Source: CAYFSS01 sp964345975
Lineage (GTDB): Bacteria; Bacillota; Clostridia; Saccharofermentanales; Fastidiosipilaceae
DNA: 64,000 bases
NCBI GenBank assembly: GCA_964345975.1
Contig: CAYFSS010000009.1
Coordinates: forward strand, 1-64,000
Direction of reading: 5' to 3'
The number at the start of each line of letters is the position of its first letter. Positions within the stretch are counted from its first letter, which is position 1. The translations under genes and the position numbers were made by a program. This document shows, piece after piece, positions 8,606 through 17,336 of this stretch. The notes below the pieces were generated by a model. The model worked only from the letters and a program-made list of their open reading frames with translations, was not told the DNA's origin and searched no databases.

Positions 8606-9708
8606 AACTCCACACTGCGTTTGCTTTGAGCCTTTGGCAGCGTCAACACCGCATTAAACATCGGACTTTGTCTGCACTGGTAGAACGGGTGGATGAGGGC
8701 CTACGCAATGACCCCAAACTCATGTCCGAAGCTATCTTTGAACATGCCAATCACTTGGGTATCAAATTACCGCCCGGCCCTCTCCCTGAAATACCTCTTG
8801 CTTGGCGAAGAATTCATGACTTCCAAATAGCTTTCATCGATGATCCTCAATATCCTGCCTTATTGAAAGAAATTGCAGATCCTCCTGCCCTCATTTATTA
8901 TCGCGGACAAGGCTCGAATCTTGCGGATGATCAGCAAGTTACCATTGTTGGATCACGAAAGTGCTCTCAATATGGCCGGATGGTTCTTGAAGATCTGATC
9001 CCAGAACTATGTCTGCAAGGGTGGAGGACGGTCTCCGGTTTTGCCCTTGGGATAGACGGAATTTGTCATCGCTTAACGCTCGATCATGGGGGAGAAACGC
9101 TTGCCGTCCTGCCATGTTCCTTAGATAAGACTTATCCTCCCAGTCATTTGAACCTCCGCCGTGATGTCGAGCAAGCCGGCTTCATGATCTCCGAATATCC
9201 GCCGGATACCGACGTCCGTAAGCATCATTTCGTGGCACGCAATAGGTTGTTATCCGGCTTGAGTGACGTGACCTTGATTGTCGAAGCCTGGGAGAAGAGT
9301 GGTACGCTATTGACGGCTAATGCAGCTGCAGATCAAGGTAGAACCATCATGGCCGTCCCCGGATCCATCTATGCCCCGGGCAGTATGGGATGCAATCGCT
9401 TGATCGAAGAAGGGGCAATGGTATACCTTTCTTCTCGATCCCTCTTGGAGTTCACACGGCCTTATAACCGCGTCGAAGAAAACTCGGGAGGGGAAACATC
9501 AGGCGCCGACAAGTCAATGGGTGGGGATGAAGCCGTACTGAGGGTGCTCCTATCGGGACCGAAGACACTCCAAGATTTGCGCCGAGCTCTGCCTCAGTTT
9601 GATGAGGCAAAACTCAATCGCTCGCTCGTTTTAGCGGAGCTTAGACTCGAAGTAACGAGAGAAAGGGGAGCGTGGGCTTTGACAAGACAAGGAAAGCTGC
9701 GCTTATAA
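8602..9708 (+). CDS. dprA: DNA-processing protein DprA
   Basis: This 368-residue protein belongs to the DprA/Smf family, which binds incoming single-stranded DNA and loads RecA. The Rossmann-type core carries VGSRKCSQYGR (about residue 115) and SGFALGIDGICHR, with the lysine-poor ARNRLLSGLSD and GTLLTANAAADQGR motifs typical of the family. A SAM-like segment precedes the core and a winged-helix domain follows (about residues 305-368). The GTG start overlaps the comM stop (GTGA) and is served by AAAGGAGAGG. The comM-dprA-topA order is common in Bacillota. Confidence 0.95.
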   Translation: MKLHTAFALSLWQRQHRIKHRTLSALVERVDEGLRNDPKLMSEAIFEHANHLGIKLPPGPLPEIPLAWRRIHDFQIAFIDDPQYPALLKEIADPPALIYYRGQGSNLADDQQVTIVGSRKCSQYGRMVLEDLIPELCLQGWRTVSGFALGIDGICHRLTLDHGGETLAVLPCSLDKTYPPSHLNLRRDVEQAGFMISEYPPDTDVRKHHFVARNRLLSGLSDVTLIVEAWEKSGTLLTANAAADQGRTIMAVPGSIYAPGSMGCNRLIEEGAMVYLSSRSLLEFTRPYNRVEENSGGETSGADKSMGGDEAVLRVLLSGPKTLQDLRRALPQFDEAKLNRSLVLAELRLEVTRERGAWALTRQGKLRL

Positions 9709-9767
9709 TACTGATCTCCTATTGTTTTCAGGAGTTTATGGAAGTAGTGAAGAGGATTAGGTGAATC

Positions 9768-11903
9768 ATGAGTTATACACTCGTAGTTGTTGAATCTCCC
9801 GCCAAAGCCAAGACGATAGAGCGTTACCTTGGGAAAGATTATAAGATCGTGGCTTCTGTCGGTCATATACGAGACCTGCCGTCGGGGACGCTTGGCGTCG
9901 ATGTCGACAATGACTTTAAACCACGTTACATCACGATGCGCGGCAAAACCCAGGTTATTAAAGATTTGCGGAAAGCTGCCAAAGATGCGGAATCCGTGCT
10001 CATCGCGACCGACCCGGATCGTGAAGGAGAAGCGATTGCTTGGCATGTCGCTGATGTTTTGAAGATCCCCAAGAACGAGCTCAATCGGATATCCTTCAAT
10101 GAGATTACGGCCAAAGCCGTCAATGAAGCCGTTGAGAAACCACGGGCCATCGATATGGATTTATTCGATGCACAGCAAGCTAGACGTATCCTGGATCGCT
10201 TGGTTGGCTATGAATTAAGTCCACTCTTGTGGGACAAGGTACGTCGTGGTCTTTCTGCAGGTCGCGTGCAATCGGTTGCGACAAAGCTCCTGGTCGATAG
10301 GGAACGTGAGATTGCTTCTTTTATACCGGAAGAATATTGGCATTTATTCGTTGATTTAGAAACCGCAAAGAAAGAGACATTCCGTGCCCGCTGGTTGTGC
10401 ACCGTTGAGCCCGGCAAGAAAATCAAAGAAGAGAAACTCAACAATAAAGAAGACGTCGATCTCGTGCTGGCTGCGATCAAGGATCAGCTTTTTGCTGTAT
10501 CTGAAGTGAAGCGTGGCACACGTCGTCGTCAGCCCTATGCACCTTTCACGACCAGTACCTTGCAGCAAGATGCCTCTTCGAGGCTCGGATATAGTTCAGG
10601 CAGAACCATGCGAATTGCCCAACAGCTATATGAAGGCGTGACGATTTCAGGCCATGGACAAACTGCACTTGTAACTTATATCCGTACAGACTCGACCAGA
10701 ATCTCCAATGAGGCTATCCGCAGTGTCCGAGAATATATAGCAGAGCACTTCAATGAGAAGTATCTCCCCAAGAGCCCTAAAACTTACCGCTCGAAAGGAG
10801 GAGCTCAAGATGCTCACGAGTGTATTCGTCCAACGTATCTGAACCTTCCACCGGATGAAGTACGCGGCTCACTGACCAATGAGCAATTCAAGCTCTATGA
10901 ACTTATTTGGAATCGTTTTGTTGCATGTCAAATGAACCCGGCCACGTTTGCCACGTATCGAGTCGATATCGATGCTGCCAATCAAAGATTCAGAGCCAAC
11001 GGCGAGCGTTTGACGTTCCCCGGCTTCCTTGCCGTTTACGGTGAAACGATTCGCAGTAAAGACGATGATGATGAAGACACAAATCAGCAACTCCCTGAAC
11101 TGGAAGAAGGGGATTCTTTGAAGAAACTCAAGGAAGATGCCCAGCAGAAGTTCACCCGACCTCCGGCCCGCTATACAGAAGCATCGTTAATCCGCGCGAT
11201 GGAAGAGCGAGGCATCGGTCGCCCATCGACGTATGCTCCGACAATCTCAACCATCTTGAATCGGCACTATGCCGACAAAGACGGACGTAGTCTGCAAGCA
11301 ACGGAGCTTGGTAGTTTAGTCACTGATTTCCTTACGGAGAATTTTGCCGAGATTGTCGATGACGACTTCACAGCTAAGATGGAAGAACGATTGGACGATG
11401 TCGAGGAGGGCAAAGAAGATTGGATTGCTCTTCTAAAGGAGTTTTACCCACCATTCCACGATCAAATAGAAACCGTGCGAAATGAAGTGCCAAAGATTGA
11501 GCTGCCCGAAGAGAAACTGGATGAAGTTTGCCCAGAATGCAATGAAGGTCAACTTATCATCCGCTTGGGGAGAAATGGGAGATTCATCGCTTGTAATCGT
11601 TTCCCTGACTGCACCTATACTCGCTCTATCCTGGATTTCACGGATCGAAAATGTCCCAAGTGTGGGTCACAAGTCGTACGTCGGAAGTCAAAGAGAGGTA
11701 GGACATTCTTCACCTGTGATCAGCAAGGCAACGATCCTACCTGCGATTTCATTTCATGGAATCTCCCGGTCGATGATAAATTTTGCGAAATCTGCGGGGC
11801 TTTTATGGAAGAACGCCAAAGTAGAGGCCAAACCTTTACACAATGCTCCAACAAGGACTGTGCTAGCAGGAAGAAGCGCAGTAGTAAGAAGAAGAACGCT
11901 TGA
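9768..11903 (+). CDS. topA: DNA topoisomerase I (type IA)
   Basis: A 711-residue type IA topoisomerase that relaxes negative supercoils. The Toprim domain opens with VVESPAKAKT and contains DPDREGEAIAWH. The catalytic tyrosine is Tyr304 in TYIRTDSTRIS. The C-terminus has three four-cysteine zinc-ribbon modules beginning at about residue 587 (CPEC, CPKC and CEIC), followed by a basic tail. The stop overlaps the trmFO start by one base (TGATG), a pairing seen across Bacillota. Confidence 0.97.
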   Translation: MSYTLVVVESPAKAKTIERYLGKDYKIVASVGHIRDLPSGTLGVDVDNDFKPRYITMRGKTQVIKDLRKAAKDAESVLIATDPDREGEAIAWHVADVLKIPKNELNRISFNEITAKAVNEAVEKPRAIDMDLFDAQQARRILDRLVGYELSPLLWDKVRRGLSAGRVQSVATKLLVDREREIASFIPEEYWHLFVDLETAKKETFRARWLCTVEPGKKIKEEKLNNKEDVDLVLAAIKDQLFAVSEVKRGTRRRQPYAPFTTSTLQQDASSRLGYSSGRTMRIAQQLYEGVTISGHGQTALVTYIRTDSTRISNEAIRSVREYIAEHFNEKYLPKSPKTYRSKGGAQDAHECIRPTYLNLPPDEVRGSLTNEQFKLYELIWNRFVACQMNPATFATYRVDIDAANQRFRANGERLTFPGFLAVYGETIRSKDDDDEDTNQQLPELEEGDSLKKLKEDAQQKFTRPPARYTEASLIRAMEERGIGRPSTYAPTISTILNRHYADKDGRSLQATELGSLVTDFLTENFAEIVDDDFTAKMEERLDDVEEGKEDWIALLKEFYPPFHDQIETVRNEVPKIELPEEKLDEVCPECNEGQLIIRLGRNGRFIACNRFPDCTYTRSILDFTDRKCPKCGSQVVRRKSKRGRTFFTCDQQGNDPTCDFISWNLPVDDKFCEICGAFMEERQSRGQTFTQCSNKDCASRKKRSSKKKNA

Positions 11904-13258
11904 TGAAGGTCAGCATCATCGGGGCAGGCTTGGCAGGATCTCAGGCAGCGTTGAGTCTTGCGGACATGGGCATAGAGGTAGAACTCTATGAGATGAAACC
12001 GCATAAGAAGAGCAAAGCTCATCACTTGGATGATTTTGCGGAGCTGGTATGCTCCAATTCCTTAAAGGCCAAGAGAATCAACAGTGCTTCAGGTCTATTG
12101 AAAGCTGAAGGCCTCGTCTTGGGCGCCTCACTCTTAAAGATTGCCGGTGAAATCGCCTTGCCGGCCGGGGGTGCCTTAGCCGTTGATCGAGAGACTTTTG
12201 CAAGGCGCATAACGGCTGCCTTGGAACAACATCCTAAGATCACGATTCACCATGAAGAAGTAAAGAAGCTTCCCGAAGCCAGACCTCTAGTCCTAGCTGC
12301 AGGCCCTTTGGCTGGTGCGTCCCTCCTTGCCGAACTACAAGAAGCGATCGGGCAAACCTCTTTAGCTTTCTTCGATGCCGCAGCCCCTATTCTGGAAGCG
12401 GCGAGCATTGACCCGGACCTCAGTTTTCGCCAATCACGCTATGACAGGGGAGATGATTACATCAATTGCCCGATGGATAAGGAAACTTACGAGCATTTCC
12501 ACGCGGAACTCGTGGCAGCCAAACGAGCGGATCTCAAGGACTTTGATAAGAAGCAACTCTTTCAAGGCTGTCAGCCAATAGAGCAAATTGCCGAGACCGG
12601 TATCGATAGCCTGCGGTTTGGCCCACTGAAACCGGTAGGGCTTGAAGACCCTGTCACGGGGAAACGCCCCTATGCAAATGTCCAGTTGCGGCAGGAAAAT
12701 TTTGCGGCAAATCTCTATAACATGGTTGGCTTTCAAACGCAGTTGTCCTTTACGGAGCAGCGCAGAGTCTTTCGTTTGATCCCTGCATTGCATCAAGCAG
12801 AATTCGTTCGCTATGGCGTCATGCATAAGAATGCTTTCATCGATGCTCCATCTGCGCTGGGATACGATTTTCAATTAAAAGCCTTGCCCGGAGTCTATGT
12901 CATTGGACAACTAAGCGGTCTTGAAGGATACGTTCCTGCAATCCTCAGCGGTCAGATGGTGGCCATACAATTAGCGCTTCGGGCCCAAGGGCACATGGCG
13001 CTTCGTTTGGATCGTGAAACCATGTGGGGAGCTCTCGTCGAGTACATGACAACGCCGCAGAAAGACTATCAACCGATGACGGCTAATTTCGGTCTATTAC
13101 CACTTCTTGAAACAAGGGTTAGAGGAAAACAAGAACGATATCAACAATATGCTGACCGTGCTTTGCTGGCATTACAGAAGACTCTCGAACCTTTACGAGC
13201 TCATCTTTCTTGCTTGCGACCCATGGACGACGCCTATATAATCGACCAGATAGATTAG
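11903..13258 (+). CDS. trmFO: methylenetetrahydrofolate--tRNA-(uracil-54-C5) methyltransferase
   Basis: A 451-residue FAD enzyme of the TrmFO/GidA-like family. It makes 5-methyluridine at position 54 of the tRNA T-loop using methylene-tetrahydrofolate. The N-terminal dinucleotide-binding motif is GAGLAG at residues 7-12, followed by YEMKP and ELVCSNSLKA, which distinguish TrmFO from GidA. ATG 11903 is preferred over the in-frame TTG at 11900. It is translationally coupled to topA. Residues near the C-terminus (GLLPLLE) match the family end. Confidence 0.95.
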   Translation: MKVSIIGAGLAGSQAALSLADMGIEVELYEMKPHKKSKAHHLDDFAELVCSNSLKAKRINSASGLLKAEGLVLGASLLKIAGEIALPAGGALAVDRETFARRITAALEQHPKITIHHEEVKKLPEARPLVLAAGPLAGASLLAELQEAIGQTSLAFFDAAAPILEAASIDPDLSFRQSRYDRGDDYINCPMDKETYEHFHAELVAAKRADLKDFDKKQLFQGCQPIEQIAETGIDSLRFGPLKPVGLEDPVTGKRPYANVQLRQENFAANLYNMVGFQTQLSFTEQRRVFRLIPALHQAEFVRYGVMHKNAFIDAPSALGYDFQLKALPGVYVIGQLSGLEGYVPAILSGQMVAIQLALRAQGHMALRLDRETMWGALVEYMTTPQKDYQPMTANFGLLPLLETRVRGKQERYQQYADRALLALQKTLEPLRAHLSCLRPMDDAYIIDQID

Positions 13259-13268
13259 GGAGGACAAA

Positions 13269-14327
13269 ATGGCTGGAATCTTTGGCTTTTTTGATTATAC
13301 GAAAGAAGGTCCGGGGGTTGATCCCCATGAACCGCCTAAGGGTGCCGTTGCTACATTCTTTGGCATCTTAGGACGCAAGTTTTGGGACATCATCAAGATC
13401 AATTTAGAATATTTGATCTTTAGTTTGCCATTTCTTCTTATTGCTTTTGTCGGCTCGGGCTATATCATGCAGCTTCTATGGCCGCAGATTCAAATCGATC
13501 GAATCGTTCAATTGATGGCAAGTTATAATCCTGCACAAGCAGGTAACCTGGATGATCTAAGAGCTGCAGCAGCAACCTTGATCTTGCTCTTCAATCTGAT
13601 CTTAGCCGGGACACTCTTTGGACTCACGTATTTTAATTTCGGACCCACTCTGGGTGGAATCACCAAGCTCCTGAGAAATTATGGCCGGGAAGAGCATGCC
13701 TTCTTATGGATGGATTTCAAAGAATCTTTTGTCCGAAACTGGAAATTAACACTGCCTGCTTCCATCATCTCATCCCTCGTCATTTTACTCATGGCGATTG
13801 CCGTGACGTTCTATGGGCAAGCAAACATGAACCGCTATTTGAGTATTTTGCTTTCCGCGATTCTCTGGATCGGGTTCTTCTATTTCACCATGATGCAGAT
13901 GTATCTGTACCCCATCCTCATCACTTTCGATTTATCCCTAAAGAATGCGTATCGCAATTCCGCTCTCTTTGTCATCTTACGTCTTCCGTTCAATGTCGGG
14001 ATCATTCTCTTACAGTTGATCATCCTTGCCGGTATCCCTATTACGATCTATGTCTTCCTGCCGAATGTCGGTCCTCTAATCATCATGGCTTACTACCTGT
14101 TCTTTGCCTTTGGGTTTAACTACTTGTTGACCAATTTCTTTGTTTGGCGCCAACTCGAACGTTTCATGATCAAACCCATGCAAGATGCGGCCACCGAAGT
14201 TGAGGCCGAGGCAGTAGAAGTCTCAGCTTACGATGAAGATCCTGAATATGACGATGTTTACGACGAGGACTATGACGAGGCGGAGGATGAAAGCGACGTC
14301 CCGGAACCTGAAGGTGCTCCGGCTTAA
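13269..14327 (+). CDS. YesL-like DUF624 membrane protein with acidic tail
   Basis: A 352-residue integral membrane protein that looks like the DUF624 (YesL) family. The N-terminus GIFGFFDYTKEGPGV and the FWDIIKINLEYLIFSLPF segment fit the family start, and about six hydrophobic segments follow between residues 50 and 290. The last 45 residues are strongly acidic and tyrosine-rich (DEDPEYDDVYDEDYDE). Function is unknown; some homologues sit beside sugar transporters, which is not the case here. It starts 10 nt after trmFO and shares TAATG with queA, so it belongs to the topA-tgt transcript. Confidence 0.75.
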   Translation: MAGIFGFFDYTKEGPGVDPHEPPKGAVATFFGILGRKFWDIIKINLEYLIFSLPFLLIAFVGSGYIMQLLWPQIQIDRIVQLMASYNPAQAGNLDDLRAAAATLILLFNLILAGTLFGLTYFNFGPTLGGITKLLRNYGREEHAFLWMDFKESFVRNWKLTLPASIISSLVILLMAIAVTFYGQANMNRYLSILLSAILWIGFFYFTMMQMYLYPILITFDLSLKNAYRNSALFVILRLPFNVGIILLQLIILAGIPITIYVFLPNVGPLIIMAYYLFFAFGFNYLLTNFFVWRQLERFMIKPMQDAATEVEAEAVEVSAYDEDPEYDDVYDEDYDEAEDESDVPEPEGAPA

Positions 14328-15421
14328 TGAGGACAAAAGACTTTACCTACGAGCTACCTCATTCGCTCATCGCCCAAGAACCTATTACGCCGCGAGATGC
14401 TTCGCGGCTTCTCTATCTGGCGGCTCAACCAACGACAGATACCGAGCTCCTAGCAGATCTTCAATTCAGCGATCTGTCCGATCTGCTTCATGCCGGGGAT
14501 GTTCTGGTCTTTAACGATAGTAGGGTCATTCCTGCAAGGCTCTTCGGTATGAGGGAAGGGCTGCAACGAGATGTCGAGATCTTTCTCCTTAGTCCTATGG
14601 CTAATGGACATTGGTCATGTTTAGCCAGACCGGGAAAACGGCTCAAGGTTGGACATCGGGTCGAGTTCCCCCACGGCATGACAGCCCGGATCGAAAACAT
14701 ATTGCCGGACGGATTAAGAGAAGTGTCTTTCACCTTTGAAGGCACTTGGGAGGATGCCCTACGTCGTAACGGTGAAATGCCCTTGCCCCCTTACATCGAC
14801 CATAAGTTGGAGGACCCCGAGCGATATCAAACCGTTTATTCCAAGGATGAAGGCTCGGTTGCAGCACCCACCGCCGGACTTCACTTTACAGAAGAAACCC
14901 TCGCCAGGTTATCCACGAAAGGCGTAACGTTTGCTTATGTCACACTCCACGTTGGTCTTGGGACATTCCGACCGGTGCAAGAAGATCACATTGAGAACCA
15001 TGTGATGCACTCCGAATATTGTATTTTGAATGATGAAAATGCCCGGATAATCCAAGCGGCGAAAGATGAAGGCAGACGAGTGGTTGCGGTTGGCACCACA
15101 GCTTGTCGCGTGCTTGAGACCTTTGCAACAAAGAAGGGCAGGATTCAAGCGAAACAAGGGGAGAGCCGGATCTTCATCTACCCACCCTATGAGTTTAAGA
15201 TTGTCGATAGCCTAATCACAAACTTTCATCTGCCGGAATCCACCCTCCTTATGTTGGTCAGTGCCTTGGCCGGAAGAGACAATATACTTCAAGCTTATAA
15301 ACACGCAGTCGCCGAAACGTATCGCTTCTTCAGCTTCGGTGATGCCATGTTCATTGATCCTTTAGGGCAGAGCGTGGCAGAGGCTAAAGATCTAGCCCTC
15401 AGGAAGGAAGGCCAAGCGTGA
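14327..15421 (+). CDS. queA: S-adenosylmethionine:tRNA ribosyltransferase-isomerase
   Basis: A 364-residue QueA, which transfers and rearranges the ribose of S-adenosylmethionine onto preQ1-modified tRNA to give epoxyqueuosine. Characteristic motifs are FTYELPHSLIAQEP at the N-terminus, FNDSRVIPARLFG, and VAAPTAGLHFTEE; near the end NFHLPESTLLMLVSA. It overlaps both neighbours by 1 and 4 nt, and tgt follows directly, so two consecutive steps of the queuosine pathway are translationally coupled. Confidence 0.96.
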   Translation: MRTKDFTYELPHSLIAQEPITPRDASRLLYLAAQPTTDTELLADLQFSDLSDLLHAGDVLVFNDSRVIPARLFGMREGLQRDVEIFLLSPMANGHWSCLARPGKRLKVGHRVEFPHGMTARIENILPDGLREVSFTFEGTWEDALRRNGEMPLPPYIDHKLEDPERYQTVYSKDEGSVAAPTAGLHFTEETLARLSTKGVTFAYVTLHVGLGTFRPVQEDHIENHVMHSEYCILNDENARIIQAAKDEGRRVVAVGTTACRVLETFATKKGRIQAKQGESRIFIYPPYEFKIVDSLITNFHLPESTLLMLVSALAGRDNILQAYKHAVAETYRFFSFGDAMFIDPLGQSVAEAKDLALRKEGQA

Positions 15422-16545
15422 GTGTTCATTTCGAATTACAGCATGTCTGCAAACAAAGTGGAGCTCGGGCCGGGCTCCTTCATACACCCCACGGTGTTGT
15501 TAAGACCCCGGTCTTCATGCCGGTGGGAACTCAGGCCACAGTCAAAACCTTATCACCGCATGAATTAAAGGACATCGGTTTTGAGATCATCTTGTCCAAC
15601 ACCTATCATCTTTGGATGCGACCGGGACCCGATGTCATCGAAGAAGCCGGCGGACTCCATGATTTCATGGCTTGGGATAATGCGATTTTGACGGATAGCG
15701 GGGGTTTTCAAGTCTGGAGTTTAAGCAAGCTGAGAGAGATCACTGAAGAAGGGGTTCATTTCCGCTCGCACCTGGATGGTTCAAAGCAGTTTCTTTCACC
15801 GGAACGTGCGATGGAAATCCAACATAGTCTAGGTTCTGACATCATCATGCAATTAGATGAATGCAATCCCTATCCTTGCGACCACGACTACATCGTTCAT
15901 TCATCAGATCGTACGGCACGTTGGCTGGAACGCTGTCTCAAAGTCCATGATAGACCTCAGCAATCTCTCTTCGGGATTATCCAAGGTGGAATGTACGAAG
16001 ATCTAAGAATTCGTGCAGCAAAGCAAATCGTCGAATTAGATCCGGCCGGGATTGCGGTCGGCGGACTTAGTGTCGGTGAACCACCGCAGTTGATGAATCA
16101 AATGCTGGATGCGATGCGTCCATATATCCCTGAGGATAAGGCTCGCTACCTCATGGGAGTAGGCACGCCGGATTATCTCTTAGAGGGCGTCATACGAGGC
16201 ATCGATATGGCTGATTGTGTTCATCCTACGCGTATCGCTCGGAATGGAACAGCCATGACAAAGACCGGGGATCAGATCATCCGCAATCTCTCCAACGAAC
16301 GCCTCTATAAACCCATCGAGGACGATTGCACGTGCTATACCTGTCAACACTTCACGCGCGCCTACCTTCGCCACCTTCTCAAGGCTAATGAGATGCTTGC
16401 CTACCGTTTGATGAGCATCCACAATCTACACTTCCTCAAGCGATTCATGGAAAACTTGAGAGCTGCTATCTTTGCGGATCGTAGCCTCGATTTCCGTCGT
16501 AACTTCTACGCAGAATCAACCTACGGCGCTCGCCAAGAGCTTTGA
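15418..16545 (+). CDS. tgt: tRNA-guanine transglycosylase
   Basis: This 375-residue enzyme exchanges guanine 34 for preQ1 in tRNAs with GUN anticodons. The nucleophile-containing region ILTDSGGFQVWS, the GGLSVGEPP loop and the DCVHPTRIARNGTA motif are present. The zinc site CTCYTC starts at about residue 304 with a downstream His. The usual phenylalanine in GGFQVFSL is a tryptophan here. The GTG start overlaps queA by 4 nt (GTGA). Confidence 0.96.
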   Translation: MSVHFELQHVCKQSGARAGLLHTPHGVVKTPVFMPVGTQATVKTLSPHELKDIGFEIILSNTYHLWMRPGPDVIEEAGGLHDFMAWDNAILTDSGGFQVWSLSKLREITEEGVHFRSHLDGSKQFLSPERAMEIQHSLGSDIIMQLDECNPYPCDHDYIVHSSDRTARWLERCLKVHDRPQQSLFGIIQGGMYEDLRIRAAKQIVELDPAGIAVGGLSVGEPPQLMNQMLDAMRPYIPEDKARYLMGVGTPDYLLEGVIRGIDMADCVHPTRIARNGTAMTKTGDQIIRNLSNERLYKPIEDDCTCYTCQHFTRAYLRHLLKANEMLAYRLMSIHNLHFLKRFMENLRAAIFADRSLDFRRNFYAESTYGARQEL

Positions 16546-16606
16546 TCGGAGCTTGCGTATTACAAACAAAAGCCCCAACAGCCCCAACAGCCAACCTGTG
16601 TATTAC

Positions 16607-16635
16607 TTGAATTATGATCAAGAGCAAGGTACACT
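16607..16635 (+). promoter_or_regulatory. candidate promoter for yajC
   Basis: TTGAAT (16607-16612) and TACACT (16630-16635) are separated by exactly 17 bp, each matching four of six consensus bases. They lie about 44 nt before the yajC start. Just upstream, 16571-16594 holds a short 9-bp direct repeat (CCCCAACAG). Confidence 0.45.
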
Positions 16636-16678
16636 TCTACTATTGTCACGAAATGATTAGTTCTACAAGGAGGCTACT

Positions 16679-17035
16679 ATGTCCCAAGTGCTCTTGGCAC
16701 AGAAATTATTTAACATCTCAGCTGAGGTAGCAGGGGATCCGGCAGCCGGCAATCCTTTGATGGGAATCATTACTTTATTGTTCCCGCTTCTGATGCTCGG
16801 TGTACTCTATTTCATCATGATTCGTCCTCAGCGTAAGCAAGAGAAGAAGCTGTCCGAGCAGCGTAAGAATCTTGTCGTCGGTGATGAAATCGTCACCATT
16901 GGTGGCTTGAAGGGTCGCATCGTCAACATCAAAGACGATGAGATCACGATATCTTCCAGCGTTGCAGGTACCTTGATCACGTTCACGCGTGATGCAATCG
17001 GGCAAGTGATCAAGCCTCAGAGCGAAGTCATTTAA
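16679..17035 (+). CDS. yajC: preprotein translocase subunit YajC
   Basis: This 118-residue single-pass membrane protein accompanies SecDF at the Sec translocon. One transmembrane segment covers about residues 24-45 (IITLLFPLLMLGVLYFIMI), followed by the family signature RPQRKQEKK and a cytoplasmic domain with GDEIVTIGGLKGRI. AAGGAGG precedes the ATG. secD and secF are not in this window. In Clostridia yajC is often next to the SCIFF genes, as here. Confidence 0.95.
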   Translation: MSQVLLAQKLFNISAEVAGDPAAGNPLMGIITLLFPLLMLGVLYFIMIRPQRKQEKKLSEQRKNLVVGDEIVTIGGLKGRIVNIKDDEITISSSVAGTLITFTRDAIGQVIKPQSEVI

Positions 17036-17043
17036 CGATCCTT

Positions 17044-17079
17044 ATAGATGTCGGGCGAGGGATGATGTGCCCGATCTAT
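17044..17079 (+). promoter_or_regulatory. hairpin between yajC and scfA
   Basis: An imperfect stem pairs ATAGA and TCGGGC (17044-17048, 17051-17056) with GCCCGA and TCTAT (17069-17079), with a 2-nt bulge and a 12-nt loop. No T-tract follows, so it is not an obvious terminator; it may stabilise the scfA message or influence its translation. Confidence 0.35.
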
Positions 17080-17112
17080 GGATGACAATACGTTTAAGGA
17101 GATTTACATATT

Positions 17113-17256
17113 ATGAAGAAGATCAAGTTTATTAAACAGGGCCAAAGTCCTTCCGTCCCACAATCCAGTGCTTGCGGCGAATGCCAGACGTCCTGCCAGT
17201 CAGCTTGCAAGACGAGCTGTACCGTCGGTAATCAGCCTTGCGAGAAACGTCAATAG
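17113..17256 (+). CDS. scfA: six-cysteine SCIFF precursor peptide
   Basis: A 47-residue peptide with six cysteines at positions 21, 24, 28, 32, 36 and 43, inside the highly conserved core CGECQTSC-QSACKTSCTVGN. This is the SCIFF (six cysteines in forty-five residues) ribosomal peptide, in which the partner radical SAM enzyme forms thioether bonds from cysteine sulfur to a neighbouring residue. An AAGGAG at 17096-17101 sits 11 nt before the ATG, a rather long spacing. The maturase gene follows after a terminator-like hairpin. The biological role of the mature peptide is not established. Confidence 0.95.
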   Translation: MKKIKFIKQGQSPSVPQSSACGECQTSCQSACKTSCTVGNQPCEKRQ

Positions 17257-17283
17257 CGTTTGTAAACCTTTGGATATTGATTT

Positions 17284-17309
17284 AAGAGCGGGGATCCCCC
17301 CGCTCTTTT
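17284..17309 (+). terminator. intrinsic terminator between scfA and scfB
   Basis: A perfect 9-bp stem, AGAGCGGGG (17285-17293) with CCCCGCTCT (17298-17306), has a 4-nt loop and is followed by TTT. It lies between the precursor and the maturase, so it probably lets the small peptide be transcribed in excess with partial read-through into scfB. Confidence 0.75.
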
Positions 17310-17336
17310 GACCTATGCAGGATTAGGAGTGTTGCC

